This document shows positions 1 to 7,853 of a DNA stretch of 26,773 bases, in pieces. The notes below the pieces were generated by a model. It was not told where the DNA came from, did not search any database, and saw nothing but the letters and a program-made list of their open reading frames with translations. Numbering within the stretch: the stretch's first letter is position 1; every line of letters begins with the position of its first letter. Where the stretch lies: NCBI GenBank assembly GCA_964349045.1, contig CAYGFI010000051.1, positions 1 through 26,773 of the forward strand, given 5' to 3'. Source of the DNA: JACJXF01 sp964349045. GTDB taxonomy: Bacteria > Bacteroidota > Bacteroidia > Bacteroidales > GCA-2748055. The position numbers were made by a program, and so were the translations under genes.

Positions 1-62
1 ATATTAGCAGATTATAATATTAAAATTAATTTTGCTAATCTAAAGGTCGTCACGTAAAAAAT

Positions 63-1124
63 CTACTCCACCCAGTCCGCCACAAAAACATTAGTATCAC
101 GCGTACCCTTATTATTCCGGTTTGATGAGAAAACCAGCTTTTTTCCATCGGGAGAAAACATCGGGAAGGCATTAAAAACACTTTCATTGGTGACTCGCTC
201 AAGATTCTCTCCGTTTAGATCTGTTATGAAAAGCTGAAAATCATAACCTCTTTGAGAATGATGATTACTCGAAAAAATGATTTTTTTACCTGAAGGCAGG
301 AAAAAGGGCGCCCAGTTTGCTTTTCCCAGTCGGGTAACCTGCTTCAGATCACTCCCGTCAACATTGCAGGTGTAAATTTCCATATTGGCAGGTGCTACCA
401 ATCCCTGTACCAGCAAATCTTTGTACTCTTTCACTTCCTCATCACTTTTCGGACGTGATGCCCTGAAAACCAATTTTTTTCCATCGGGCGAGAAGAAAGC
501 TCCTCCATCATAACCTAATCCAAATGTTATCTGTTTCTGGTCGCTTCCATCGGTATTCATGATCCAAAGGTCCATATCTCCACCTCTTGTGCTGGTAAAT
601 ACGATCTTGTCTCCAGCCGGGTTTACGGTTGCTTCCGCATCATAACCGGGTTTATCGGTAAGCTGTTTAACAATATTACCGTTCAGATCCGCGACATATA
701 TATCATAGGTATCATAAATGGGCCATAAATATTTACCGGGAATTTCAGGTACTTCCGGACAATCATCTCCACCCGCGTGGGTTGATGCATATAGGATATG
801 CTCATTACCCTGTAAAAAAAAGCTGCAGGTGGTACGGCCTTTTCCTGTACTTATCAGGGCAGGTCTGTACGTGGAATCGCCTATGGCCTTTTCGATTTCG
901 ATATTGAAAATCTGATCGCATTTCAAACCCCAGTTTTTGTTATTACTCTGCATGCAGAGAAACCTGCCATCGAAACTGAAATAGGCTTCGGCGTTATCAC
1001 CACCCCAGGTGAGCTGGCGGATGTTTGCAAGATGAGTTTCCTGCGCAGATATTACTACTCCCGCGAATAAGAAAAATGCAAAAAAGCCTGATTTTTCAGT
1101 TTTGTTTTTATGTATTGTTGTCAT
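63..1124 (-). CDS. Exported TolB/PD40-type beta-propeller protein
   Basis: Predicted 353-residue secreted or periplasmic protein. The N-terminus has Lys residues followed by a hydrophobic stretch (about residues 12-27) ending near ISAQE, as in a signal peptide. The rest repeats the PD40/WD40-like motif of TolB: FSPDGKKLVF occurs twice, and related copies are NPAGDKIVFTSTR and LPSGKKIIFSSN. Each is followed by a strand such as DLWIMNTDGSDQKQIT, giving about five or six blades. Such propellers usually bind peptides or carbohydrates, or serve as the sensor part of exported peptidases and Tol-like proteins. No peptidase or OmpA domain is attached, so it is a stand-alone propeller and its ligand cannot be read from sequence. 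It is divergent from the KilA-N region and has no operon partner inside the window. The family call is firm; the function is unknown. Confidence 0.82.
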   Translation of the reverse strand: MTTIHKNKTEKSGFFAFFLFAGVVISAQETHLANIRQLTWGGDNAEAYFSFDGRFLCMQSNNKNWGLKCDQIFNIEIEKAIGDSTYRPALISTGKGRTTCSFFLQGNEHILYASTHAGGDDCPEVPEIPGKYLWPIYDTYDIYVADLNGNIVKQLTDKPGYDAEATVNPAGDKIVFTSTRGGDMDLWIMNTDGSDQKQITFGLGYDGGAFFSPDGKKLVFRASRPKSDEEVKEYKDLLVQGLVAPANMEIYTCNVDGSDLKQVTRLGKANWAPFFLPSGKKIIFSSNHHSQRGYDFQLFITDLNGENLERVTNESVFNAFPMFSPDGKKLVFSSNRNNKGTRDTNVFVADWVE

Positions 1125-1294
1125 TTTTTGTGTATTTTATTTGAAAATGGAAAAAAATTATCGAAAGTTTCGAAAGTATACTTGTTTTAAACAGTTTCTT
1201 TTATGAATTGTTGCCGATTCGCAACTATTTTAGCCCCAGGCGATATGGTATTATAGAAAATGTGTTCGTCCCCACGAGCCAATGCTGAAACCAA

Positions 1295-1312
1295 TCCCGA
1301 AAACTTTCGGGA
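1295..1312. repeat. Small perfect hairpin, 8-base arms
   Basis: The arms TCCCGAAA and TTTCGGGA are separated by two bases. It lies between the divergent PD40 gene and the XRE remnant. Hairpins built on CCCGA/TCGGG are common dispersed repeats in Bacteroidota; another, with arms TCCCGAT/ATCGGGA, is at 11350-11365. No U-tract follows, so it is not called a terminator. Confidence 0.6.
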
Positions 1313-1350
1313 ACCATAGAGTGCAATTTTTCCAACCCACGCAGTGTAAC

Positions 1351-1384
1351 TTGATAATTATATCTTGCTCTTAAGATATATTTG
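1351..1384 (+). promoter_or_regulatory. Putative Bacteroidota-type promoter upstream of XRE remnant and KilA-N gene
   Basis: TATATTTG at 1377-1384 matches the Bacteroidota -7 consensus TAnnTTTG exactly. A CTTG at 1350-1353, 23 bases upstream, could serve as a weak -33 element. A small inverted repeat (ATATCTT at 1360-1366, AAGATAT at 1373-1379) overlaps the -7 box and could be an operator. The remnant ORF opens only 8 bases after the box. The call rests on motif match only. Confidence 0.4.
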
Positions 1385-1391
1385 TATTTTA

Positions 1392-1478
1392 GTGGAAAAT
1401 AATTTGATAGAAATAAATCGAATTAAAGAAGTGTTTGAAGAAAAAGGCATCAAACAGAAATTTGAAATTTTTCTATAG
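1392..1478 (+). pseudogene. Truncated XRE-family HTH regulator remnant (28 codons)
   Basis: A GTG-initiated frame encodes 28 residues containing NRIKEVFEEKGIKQ and stops at TAG (1476-1478). That stretch closely resembles the first helix of small Bacteroidota XRE regulators, which typically continue with a W/LAEKLGKS recognition helix. Here the similarity ends right after IKQ, and the frame reads KFEIFL then stop, so the recognition helix is missing. I read it as the 5' end of a deleted regulator gene, with the KilA-N gene starting 29 bases later. A functional leader peptide is a weaker alternative. The match is from memory of the family and was not searched. Confidence 0.45.
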
Positions 1479-1507
1479 TATTTTTTTGTGGATTTAAAAA
1501 GCAATTA

Positions 1508-2101
1508 ATGGCAAAAATAATTGTACAAAAAACAGATGTAACTATTCTTAAAATTTACGACGACGATTATATTTCGTTGACAGATATAGCTAAGTTTAAA
1601 TCACCTGACCCCTTTATTGTAGTATGTAATTGGATGCGCAATCGTAATACTGTTGAGTATCTGGGTATATGGGAAACCTTATATAATTCGAATTTTAAAC
1701 CTATCGAATTCGATAGGTTTAGAAACGAAGCAGGATTAAACGCATTTACTATGTCGCCCCAAAAATGGGTTGATTCAACAAGTGCAATTGGAATCGTTTC
1801 AAAATCCGGTCGATATGGAGGGACCTTTGCCCATAAAGATATTGCGTTTAAATTTGCAGCCTGGATTTCTATTGAATTTGAACTCTACTTTATTAAGGAA
1901 TTCCAACGCCTAAAAGAAGACGAACAAAAACAACTCGGTTGGACTGCCAAACGCGAACTGGCAAAGCTTAATTATCACATACATACCGTTTTTATTAATG
2001 AAAAAATTCCTCAGTCCGAACGGCTGGTAAAGCTGAACCAGATTGCTATTCAACAAATGATGGTATTGCACGATGTGGAAAATAGAAAACTCCTAAAATA
2101 G
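1508..2101 (+). CDS. KilA-N domain protein
   Basis: A 197-residue cytoplasmic protein. The N-terminal two thirds fit a KilA-N DNA-binding domain as found in phage and bacterial proteins: DDYISLTDIAKFKSPDP, then the CNWMRNRNTVEYLGIWE segment, then W..STSAIGI.SKSGRYGGTFAHKDIAFKFAAWIS, the most conserved block of the family. About 65 residues follow, rich in Lys, Glu and Gln and probably helical. Family members of about 200-280 residues are common in Bacteroidota genomes, often single genes with strain-variable distribution. There is no phage structural gene nearby, only the XRE remnant just upstream. Residues near 64-71 (FKPIEFDR) are encoded across a 26-base perfect palindrome. The domain call is good; the DNA target is unknown. 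Confidence 0.8.
   Translation: MAKIIVQKTDVTILKIYDDDYISLTDIAKFKSPDPFIVVCNWMRNRNTVEYLGIWETLYNSNFKPIEFDRFRNEAGLNAFTMSPQKWVDSTSAIGIVSKSGRYGGTFAHKDIAFKFAAWISIEFELYFIKEFQRLKEDEQKQLGWTAKRELAKLNYHIHTVFINEKIPQSERLVKLNQIAIQQMMVLHDVENRKLLK
1696..1721. promoter_or_regulatory. 26-base perfect palindrome inside the KilA-N gene
   Basis: The half-site TAAACCTATCGAA (1696-1708) is followed directly by its exact reverse complement (1709-1721), with no spacer and an EcoRI-type GAATTC centre. A second short palindrome, AATTCGAATT (1685-1694), lies just upstream. The palindrome falls in a coding stretch. An operator, recombination site or DNA-binding target is possible; none is proven. Confidence 0.55.
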
Positions 2102-2148
2102 TCTGAATTAGGATTTGTAGGTTTAATGGATGATAGAATAAAAAGAAA

Positions 2149-3393
2149 ATGAAACTAATTATTATTATGTTCACAATTCTGTTTGTGCTGCAGGCTTCAG
2201 CCCAGGAACTACTGAGATTTGAAGTTGCGGCCGGGAACACTGATCGCACCGACTGTCCGATAAGCCTGCCCATTGATCAGTTGAACTATAATACTGATTC
2301 GCTTAAACTGGCACTTTTCGAAGTGAAAGGAAAAACAGAAACTGCAGTTCCTTTTCAATTGGAAACCTATTCAGGAGCAAAAGTCTGGTTTGTTTTGGAC
2401 GGGCTAACCTTAAAAAATACCAAACGCACATTTGTACTCCGGAAAAGCCTGAACCCGCAGATTTTTAATTCAGGTATTAAAGCATTGATAAAAGATGGTG
2501 CGCTGAATCTTTCTTTCGGAGATAAACCCATTTTAAGTTACCAGATTGAAACAATAAATCCTCCCAAAGGAGTCAGTCCGTTATACAAACGCTCAGCTTT
2601 TTTGCACCCGGTTTGTTCTCCCGGCGGCGAGGTGCTTACCCGCATTCAGGCGCCGGATCATTACCATCACTATGGAATATGGAACCCATGGACATTCACT
2701 TTCATCGGAAATCGGGAAGTGGATTTCTGGAATCTGATGAAAGGGCAGGGAACGGTTCGTTTTGCCGGGTTGATTTCGCAGGTGGAAGGATCTGTTTACA
2801 CCGGATTCAGGTCGCTTCAGGAACATGTAGACTTTGGCGCGCCTGGCGGCGATGCTGTTGCCATGAGCGAATTGTTCGACCTGCGCGTCTGGAACCTGAC
2901 TAACCAGCGTTACATGTTCGATTATGTAAGTACCTTGAATACTCCACTCGATTCAGGTATTTTGCTGGCTGCTTACCGTTATGGTGGTGGAATTGGCTGG
3001 AGGGCAACCGAAAAATGGACCAAAGACAACAGTTCGGCGCTCACTTCGGAAGGCAAAACCCGCAAAGATGCCGACGGGAGCAGAGCCCGTTGGTGTATTA
3101 TTGAGGGAGAATCGGATACTAAAGAAGGCCACTCAGGAATATTGTTCCTGAGTCACCCGGCCAACCGGATGCACCCCGAGCCTATGCGTGTTTGGCCAAT
3201 GGATGCCAATGATGGACGTGGCGACATGTTTTTCGAGTTCTGCCCGATCCGGCACAAAGACTGGAAAATTGAAAAAGGAAATGACTATACCCTGAAATAC
3301 CAGCTGGTTGTTTTCGACGGAAAAATGACTCCCGAAGAAGCCGAAAACTACTGGCAGGCTTTTGCCAATCCGCCTGTAATTTTGATAAAATAA
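2149..3393 (+). CDS. Exported DUF6807 (PmoA-like) family protein
   Basis: A 414-residue protein with a clear signal peptide (MKLIIIMFTILFVLQASAQ). It belongs to the family once labelled 'PmoA' and now DUF6807 in Pfam. The hallmark is the central block with YHHYGIWNPWTF, followed by the DFWN segment and, further on, HPANRMHPEPMRVWP and FFEFCPI. Despite the old name, nothing suggests methane oxidation. In Bacteroidota and Planctomycetota these genes sit with Gfo/Idh/MocA oxidoreductases and ThuA proteins in carbohydrate-degradation clusters, as here. The ThuA-like gene begins 77 bases downstream and the Tat oxidoreductase follows 9 bases after that, so the three are probably one transcript. The enzymatic role is unknown; periplasmic sugar processing is inferred from context. 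Confidence 0.82.
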   Translation: MKLIIIMFTILFVLQASAQELLRFEVAAGNTDRTDCPISLPIDQLNYNTDSLKLALFEVKGKTETAVPFQLETYSGAKVWFVLDGLTLKNTKRTFVLRKSLNPQIFNSGIKALIKDGALNLSFGDKPILSYQIETINPPKGVSPLYKRSAFLHPVCSPGGEVLTRIQAPDHYHHYGIWNPWTFTFIGNREVDFWNLMKGQGTVRFAGLISQVEGSVYTGFRSLQEHVDFGAPGGDAVAMSELFDLRVWNLTNQRYMFDYVSTLNTPLDSGILLAAYRYGGGIGWRATEKWTKDNSSALTSEGKTRKDADGSRARWCIIEGESDTKEGHSGILFLSHPANRMHPEPMRVWPMDANDGRGDMFFEFCPIRHKDWKIEKGNDYTLKYQLVVFDGKMTPEEAENYWQAFANPPVILIK

Positions 3394-3470
3394 CAATATA
3401 AATATCACTATCGTTTACTTTAAGATGCTTGAAATCTTCAAAAATCAGCCAACAACTTAAAAACTAAACC

Positions 3471-4400
3471 ATGTGTAAAAAAGTTTTTATCACGATTTCA
3501 ATTATTCTTTCATTTTGTACGGTAAAAGCACAATTGAACGAATTTCCCCTTACCGATGAATGGGTTCAGAAAATTGAGAACCTGGCTCCTGCAAAAGCCG
3601 AAGTTCTAACTAAAAAGCGCCACAAAGTGCTGGTATTTAGTTTATTCACCGGATACGATCATTGGGTGGCGCCGCATACCGATGCTGTTATGAAAGTTCT
3701 GGCTGAAAAAACAGGCGCTTTTGAGGTGGAATTCAGCAAAGACATTTACCAGTTTGAAAAGAAGAACCTGAAAAAATACGATGCTGTTGTTCTGAATAAC
3801 AATTGTTCCGAGGGAACAAGAAGAGATTTGTTGCTCGATGTTCTGGATAAGGATAAAAGTTTAACCGACGACCAGCGAAAAGACAAAGCTGCCGAACTGG
3901 AAGCAAACCTGATTGAGTATGTAAAAAAAGGTGGCGGTCTGATGGTTATTCATGGAGCCATTGTGATGCAAAATAACTCGATGGCATTTAGCGAAATGGT
4001 TGGTGGAAGTTTCGATTACCACCCGGCGCAGCAGGAAATTACTCTCGGATTGTGCGAACCGGATCATCCATTGGTAAAAGCATTTGGCGGAAAATCGTTT
4101 GTACATACCGATGAACCCTACCTGTTCAACATGGCATACACGCAGAAGAATTTCAGACCTTTGTTGTATATGGATACTTCAAAACTGACTAAAAAGACAA
4201 AGGAAATAGATGAGAAGATCAAATATGTTTCCTGGATCAAAAAGTTCGGGAAAGGCCGTGTCTTCTATGTTTCACCATCGCACAATGCCCAGAGTTATGA
4301 AGACAGCAGGCTTTTGAAATTCTACCTTGACGGCGCACAATATGTATTGGGCGATCTGAAATGTGATGATTCGCCTGCAAATAGTAATCCTAACCAATAA
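3471..4400 (+). CDS. Exported ThuA-like domain protein
   Basis: A 309-residue protein with a signal peptide (residues 1-20, ending TVKAQ). The mature part is a ThuA/glutamine-amidotransferase-like flavodoxin-type fold: KVLVFSLFTGYDHW opens it, then YDAVVLNNN, GGGLMVIHGA, a DHPLVKAFGG segment, HTDEPY, and VFYVSPSHNAQSYED near the C-terminus. ThuA of Rhizobiaceae acts with the Gfo/Idh/MocA dehydrogenase ThuB in trehalose use through a 3-keto sugar. The many Bacteroidota homologues are exported and pair with Gfo/Idh/MocA oxidoreductases, as this one does (stop 9 bases before the next start). I infer a role on oxidised sugars or keto-glycosides in the periplasm; the substrate cannot be told. Confidence 0.83.
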   Translation: MCKKVFITISIILSFCTVKAQLNEFPLTDEWVQKIENLAPAKAEVLTKKRHKVLVFSLFTGYDHWVAPHTDAVMKVLAEKTGAFEVEFSKDIYQFEKKNLKKYDAVVLNNNCSEGTRRDLLLDVLDKDKSLTDDQRKDKAAELEANLIEYVKKGGGLMVIHGAIVMQNNSMAFSEMVGGSFDYHPAQQEITLGLCEPDHPLVKAFGGKSFVHTDEPYLFNMAYTQKNFRPLLYMDTSKLTKKTKEIDEKIKYVSWIKKFGKGRVFYVSPSHNAQSYEDSRLLKFYLDGAQYVLGDLKCDDSPANSNPNQ

Positions 4401-4409
4401 CCATAACCA

Positions 4410-5789
4410 ATGGAAAGAAGAAAATTTATACAAACCACGATGATTGGAACTGCTGCCACAGTAGTTTTTCCAACTATTGTTCCTGCTTCGGTTTTGGGTA
4501 AAAACGCGCCAAACAATAAAATAAACATCGGACAGATTGGTTGCGGACGAATTGCACGCGATCACGACATGCCTGGAACCATGCAACACGATATTGCCCG
4601 AATGATTGCCGTTTGCGATCTGGATAAAAATCGTTTGGCTGACGGCAAAAAGCTGGTAGATGATTACTACAAAAAGAAAACGGGTCAGGATAATCACATC
4701 AACGCTAAAATGTATGACGATTACCGCGAAATGCTATTGAATAAAGACATTGATGCAGTTGTGATCAGCACTCCCGACCATTGGCATGCACAACCCGCCA
4801 TTGAAGCAGCTTTGGCAGGGAAACATGTTTATTTACAGAAACCAACTTCGCTAACAGTTGCTGAAGGCCGTATCATGGCCAATATTGTAAAGGAAAAGGG
4901 CATCATCCTTCAGGTTGGAACCCAGCAACGTTCCTCTCCACAGTTCCGCCTTGCTGCAGAGTTGGTTCGCAACGGAAGAATTGGTCGTCTGCACACCGTA
5001 AAAATTGGCCTGCCCGGCGACCCATCCGGCCCTGAAGCTGCTGAAATGCCTGTGCCAAAAGGCTTCAATTACGATATGTGGTTGGGTGGAACTCCATTCG
5101 TTCCATACACGGAAATTGGCGTTCATCCCCAGGTTGGTTATGGCCGTCCCGGCTGGCTGCGCCGCGAACAGTTTGGCGCCGGTATGATTACCGGCTGGGG
5201 GCAACATCATTACGATTCGGCTGCATGGGGAATGGATACCGAATTAACCGGACCAGTTTCTATTCAGGCAGTAGCTGAATTTCCAAAAGCCGGATTGTGG
5301 GATGTTCATGGCGATTTTATGGCCAAGGCTGAATATGCCAACGGAATTACCATGTACACCAGTGGAGGCTATCCAAACGGAATCCGCTACGAGGGAACCG
5401 AAGGCTGGATATTTGTTTCCCGCGGTGATTATGTGGCTTCGGCCAGCGATCCGGTATCGATAGCAAAAAGCGCCAAAGCGCTGGATGCCAGCGATCCGGA
5501 GATTTTAACATCGGTAATCGGTGAAAATGAAATTCATTTATACAAAAGCGATGAACAACACGGCAACTGGCTCGAATGTATTCAGATGAATAAAGAGCCT
5601 GTTTCTCCGGCTGAAATAGGACACCGGGCCTGCTCTGTTTGCCTGATTACCCATATTGCTATGAAACTAAATCGCAGGCTGATATGGAATCCGGGGACAG
5701 AGCGTTTTGAAAACGATGAGCAAGCCAATTCGATGCTTAGCCGTGAGGAACGGTACCCTTATGGCATTCGCAATATAAAATATAATTAA
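4410..5789 (+). CDS. Tat-exported Gfo/Idh/MocA family oxidoreductase
   Basis: A 459-residue NAD(P)-dependent sugar or cyclitol oxidoreductase. The N-terminus (MERRKFIQTT, then a hydrophobic stretch ending VLGKNAP) is a twin-arginine signal, consistent with export in folded form with cofactor bound. The Rossmann start INIGQIGCGRIARDHD lies at about residues 38-53, followed by DAVVISTPDHWHAQPA. The family's usual EKP motif reads QKP here (YLQKPTSLTVAEG), a variant I associate with exported members. The C-terminal domain includes WGQHHYDSAAWGMD with candidate catalytic His and Asp residues. It probably oxidises a glycoside or free sugar next to the ThuA-like and DUF6807 proteins. The donor sugar is unknown. 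Confidence 0.88.
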   Translation: MERRKFIQTTMIGTAATVVFPTIVPASVLGKNAPNNKINIGQIGCGRIARDHDMPGTMQHDIARMIAVCDLDKNRLADGKKLVDDYYKKKTGQDNHINAKMYDDYREMLLNKDIDAVVISTPDHWHAQPAIEAALAGKHVYLQKPTSLTVAEGRIMANIVKEKGIILQVGTQQRSSPQFRLAAELVRNGRIGRLHTVKIGLPGDPSGPEAAEMPVPKGFNYDMWLGGTPFVPYTEIGVHPQVGYGRPGWLRREQFGAGMITGWGQHHYDSAAWGMDTELTGPVSIQAVAEFPKAGLWDVHGDFMAKAEYANGITMYTSGGYPNGIRYEGTEGWIFVSRGDYVASASDPVSIAKSAKALDASDPEILTSVIGENEIHLYKSDEQHGNWLECIQMNKEPVSPAEIGHRACSVCLITHIAMKLNRRLIWNPGTERFENDEQANSMLSREERYPYGIRNIKYN

Positions 5790-5832
5790 TATTGCGGTGC
5801 TCTGCACCTTAGCTCCTTGTAGCTAACATTAT

Positions 5833-5906
5833 TTCTACAAATATTTTGCTGCTCTGCAGCTTTGTGATAGTCCTGACAGGTGTAGAACATCATAATATTT
5901 GTAGAA
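5833..5906. repeat. 74-base repeat element with 13-base inverted ends
   Basis: TTCTACAAATATT at 5833-5845 is matched by its exact inverse AATATTTGTAGAA at 5894-5906. Between them are a short hairpin (GCTG ctctg CAGC) and the tail CCTGACAGGTGTAG. This resembles a dispersed Bacteroidota intergenic repeat. It is non-coding and lies just after the Tat oxidoreductase gene. Confidence 0.6.
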
Positions 5907-5910
5907 GCTG

Positions 5911-6006
5911 GTTAACATTATTTCTACAAATATTTTGCAGAGGTTCGGCAAACTCTGCTGCTTTGTAATAGGCCTGACAGGTGCAGTTCCTCCGCTAGCG
6001 CCTCCG
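5911..6006. repeat. Second copy of the intergenic repeat, cut by the gap
   Basis: The sequence restarts with TAACATTATTTCTACAAATA, as in the first copy (5824 onwards), and again carries a CTTTGT.ATAG.CCTGACAGGTG tail. It differs by a 12-14 base insertion that makes a GCAGAG...CTCTGC hairpin. The N run begins before any closing inverted end. The repeats probably caused the assembly break. Confidence 0.55.
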
Positions 6007-6106
6007 NNNNNNNNNNNNNNNNNNNNNNNNNNNNNNNNNNNNNNNNNNNNNNNNNNNNNNNNNNNNNNNNNNNNNNNNNNNNNNNNNNNNNNNNNNNNNN
6101 NNNNNN
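6007..6106. other. Assembly gap (100 N)
   Basis: A run of exactly 100 N, so probably a placeholder of unknown true size. The flanks do not share sequence. The missing DNA must include the start and roughly the first 100-130 codons of the downstream oxidoreductase-like gene. Confidence 0.95.
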
Positions 6107-7161
6107 TGGTATCCGGAAATAATGCAAAGAAAACCGAATACATTCAGAAAGCGGTTGAGGCTGGTCTGAATGTATTTGCCGACAAACCAATGGTAATTTC
6201 CCCTGAAGCTTTTCCAATTTTGGAACAGGCTTTCAAAACTGCCGGGGAAAAGGGCGTTTTACTGTTCGACATCATGACCGAGCGTCACGAAATCACATCC
6301 ATCGTTCAGCGCGACCTGGCCAATAATTTTGAGGTTTTTGGCGGTTTGGTTGACGGAACTCCGGAACTTCCTGCCATAACCAAAGAAAGTGTGCACCATT
6401 TCTCGAAAATGGTAGCCGGTAGCGCCTTAAAACGTCCTGCATGGTTTTTCGATATTGCTCAGCAAGGCGAAGGAATTGTTGATGTAACCACCCACCTTGT
6501 CGACCTGGTTCAGTGGGGCTGTTTCCCCGAAGTGATCCTGAACAAATCTGATGTGCAGATGATGACGGCTAAACACTGGACAACCGATATTTCCCCGGCT
6601 CAGTTCGAAAAAGTAACTTCACTAAAAGAATTCCCCGGATTCCTGGAAAAAGATGTGGTTGAAGGAAACCTTAAAGTCTGTTCAAACGGGGAAATGGTTT
6701 ATAAACTAAAAGGCAAAGTGGCTAAAGTATCTGTTATCTGGAATTTTGAGGCTCCTGAGGGTACTGGCGACACACATTACAGCATCATGCGGGGCAACAT
6801 TTGTAATGTAATGATCAGACAAGGTCAGGAAGAGGGATACAAACCTGCTGTTTATATAGAAGCCACTGCAACCAACAATTTGCTTGCCTTTGAAGCTAGC
6901 TTGAAAAAAGCTGTTGAGCAGGATATTGCTGCTAAATATGTGGGTTTGAAACTAAAAAAACTGAGTGATAAACTCTGGACAGTAGAAATTCCCTCAAAAT
7001 ACAGTGTTGGCCACGAAGCTCATTTTGGACAGGTAACCGAATATTATCTGCAATATCTGAGAGATGGCAAATTACCTGAATGGGAAGTTCCAAACATGAT
7101 TACAAAATACTACACCACTACCGAAGGCTTGAAACTGGCCAAAGGAAGCTCGTTCAATTAG
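6107..7161 (+). CDS. Gfo/Idh/MocA-type oxidoreductase-like protein, 5' end lost in gap
   Basis: About 350 C-terminal residues are visible. The readable frame starts with VSGNNAKKTEYIQKAVEAG and NVFADKPM, which matches the end of a Rossmann domain with ADKP in place of EKP. Then come FDIMTERHEIT, a segment ending DVTTHLVDLVQWGCFP, and a long C-terminal domain ending HFGQVTEYYLQYLRDG. This agrees with the Bacteroidota family that carries the 'putative oxidoreductase C-terminal domain'. Its full members start with a lipoprotein or signal peptide and an LDPGHFHAAL-like segment, which would lie in the gap. It is probably part of the same carbohydrate cluster as the upstream genes. Its stop overlaps the convergent nucleotidyltransferase stop by 4 bases. 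Upstream frames reading through the N run are not this gene. Confidence 0.75.
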
Positions 7162-7168
7162 CTGAACG
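7151..7168. terminator. Possible shared hairpin at convergent stop codons
   Basis: CGTTCA (7151-7156) pairs with TGAACG (7163-7168) around a 6-base loop that contains the stop codons of both convergent genes. It could end transcription from both sides, but the stem is short and there is no U-tract. Low confidence. Confidence 0.25.
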
Positions 7169-7853
7169 CCTCCGGTCTTCCCATATCCCTCCATTCCCCG
7201 GTGTGTGGATAGAGATGGATATCATATTTGCCGGCAATGTTAAGGAGTTCGGGAGTAAGCGAATAACTGCCTGCATCAGGAAGCATTTCGATACATGCCG
7301 GGCTCAGCATGGCGATCCCGCTGTATGCGATTTGTTGCAAAGAAGTTTCGTTTCTGATAATCCTTTGCTCTCCGGTAACACGGTTCTCCCAACCGCATAA
7401 AATGCCTTTTTCATTCATAAGGAAAGGCCGGGTTGTCTCTCTTTCCTTAACTGCCAACGATGCCAGGCGCTCGTAATCGTTATGAAAATTATAGAAATTG
7501 TCAAGATTCAGATCGGTATAAACATCAACATTATGGATCAATACGGGTTCTCCTTCAAAAAGCGGAGAAGCTTTTTTTATGCCTCCCCCGGTATCGAGCA
7601 GCTCATTTGTTTCATCAGAAAAGACTATGTTAATTCCAAAATTTTTCTTGGATTCAATAAATGAGATGATTTTTTCGGGATAGTGATGCACATTGATCAC
7701 AATATCTCTGAATCCATGATGAATTAACCTTCGCAGTACAATCTCCACCAGGCTCTTCCCCTTGAATTCGACAAGAGCTTTTGGCCTGTTCTCCGTGAGG
7801 GGCATCAATCGTGTACCAAGTCCCGCTGCAAGTATCATAGCTCTTTTTTTCAT
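7158..7853 (-). CDS. MurU-like sugar-1-phosphate nucleotidyltransferase
   Basis: A 231-residue cytoplasmic enzyme of the NTP-transferase family. The signature AAGLGTRLMPLTENRPKAL is at residues 9-27, the metal and sugar-phosphate region HNVDVYTDL near 107-115, and the closing WRDMGRPEAF at 221-230. The length equals that of MurU (MurNAc-1-phosphate uridylyltransferase) and is shorter than typical glucose-1-phosphate thymidylyl- or uridylyltransferases. It is the last gene of a minus-strand unit: its ATG overlaps the TGA of the 48-residue gene in ATGA, and an AmgK-like kinase comes first. In Pseudomonas, AmgK and MurU convert recycled MurNAc to UDP-MurNAc, so the same job is inferred here. A GlcNAc- or mannose-1-phosphate substrate cannot be excluded. 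Confidence 0.8.
   Translation of the reverse strand: MKKRAMILAAGLGTRLMPLTENRPKALVEFKGKSLVEIVLRRLIHHGFRDIVINVHHYPEKIISFIESKKNFGINIVFSDETNELLDTGGGIKKASPLFEGEPVLIHNVDVYTDLNLDNFYNFHNDYERLASLAVKERETTRPFLMNEKGILCGWENRVTGEQRIIRNETSLQQIAYSGIAMLSPACIEMLPDAGSYSLTPELLNIAGKYDIHLYPHTGEWRDMGRPEAFS

Noticed and set aside
3..39. Inverted repeat ATTAGCA/TGCTAAT as terminator of the first gene
   Set aside because: The spacer is 23 bases of AT-rich sequence and the stem is weak; chance is likely.
2593..2903. Overlapping ORFs on both strands inside the DUF6807 gene
   Set aside because: They are frame shadows of a strongly supported gene, with no domain signals.
2149..3393. A methane or ammonia monooxygenase subunit (old PmoA label)
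   Set aside because: The protein is exported, soluble-looking and in a sugar cluster; the old family name was a misannotation, now DUF6807.
5935..6108. Start of the second oxidoreductase at 5935
   Set aside because: That stretch is repeat sequence joined through N; the resulting N-terminus has no family similarity. The true start is in the gap.
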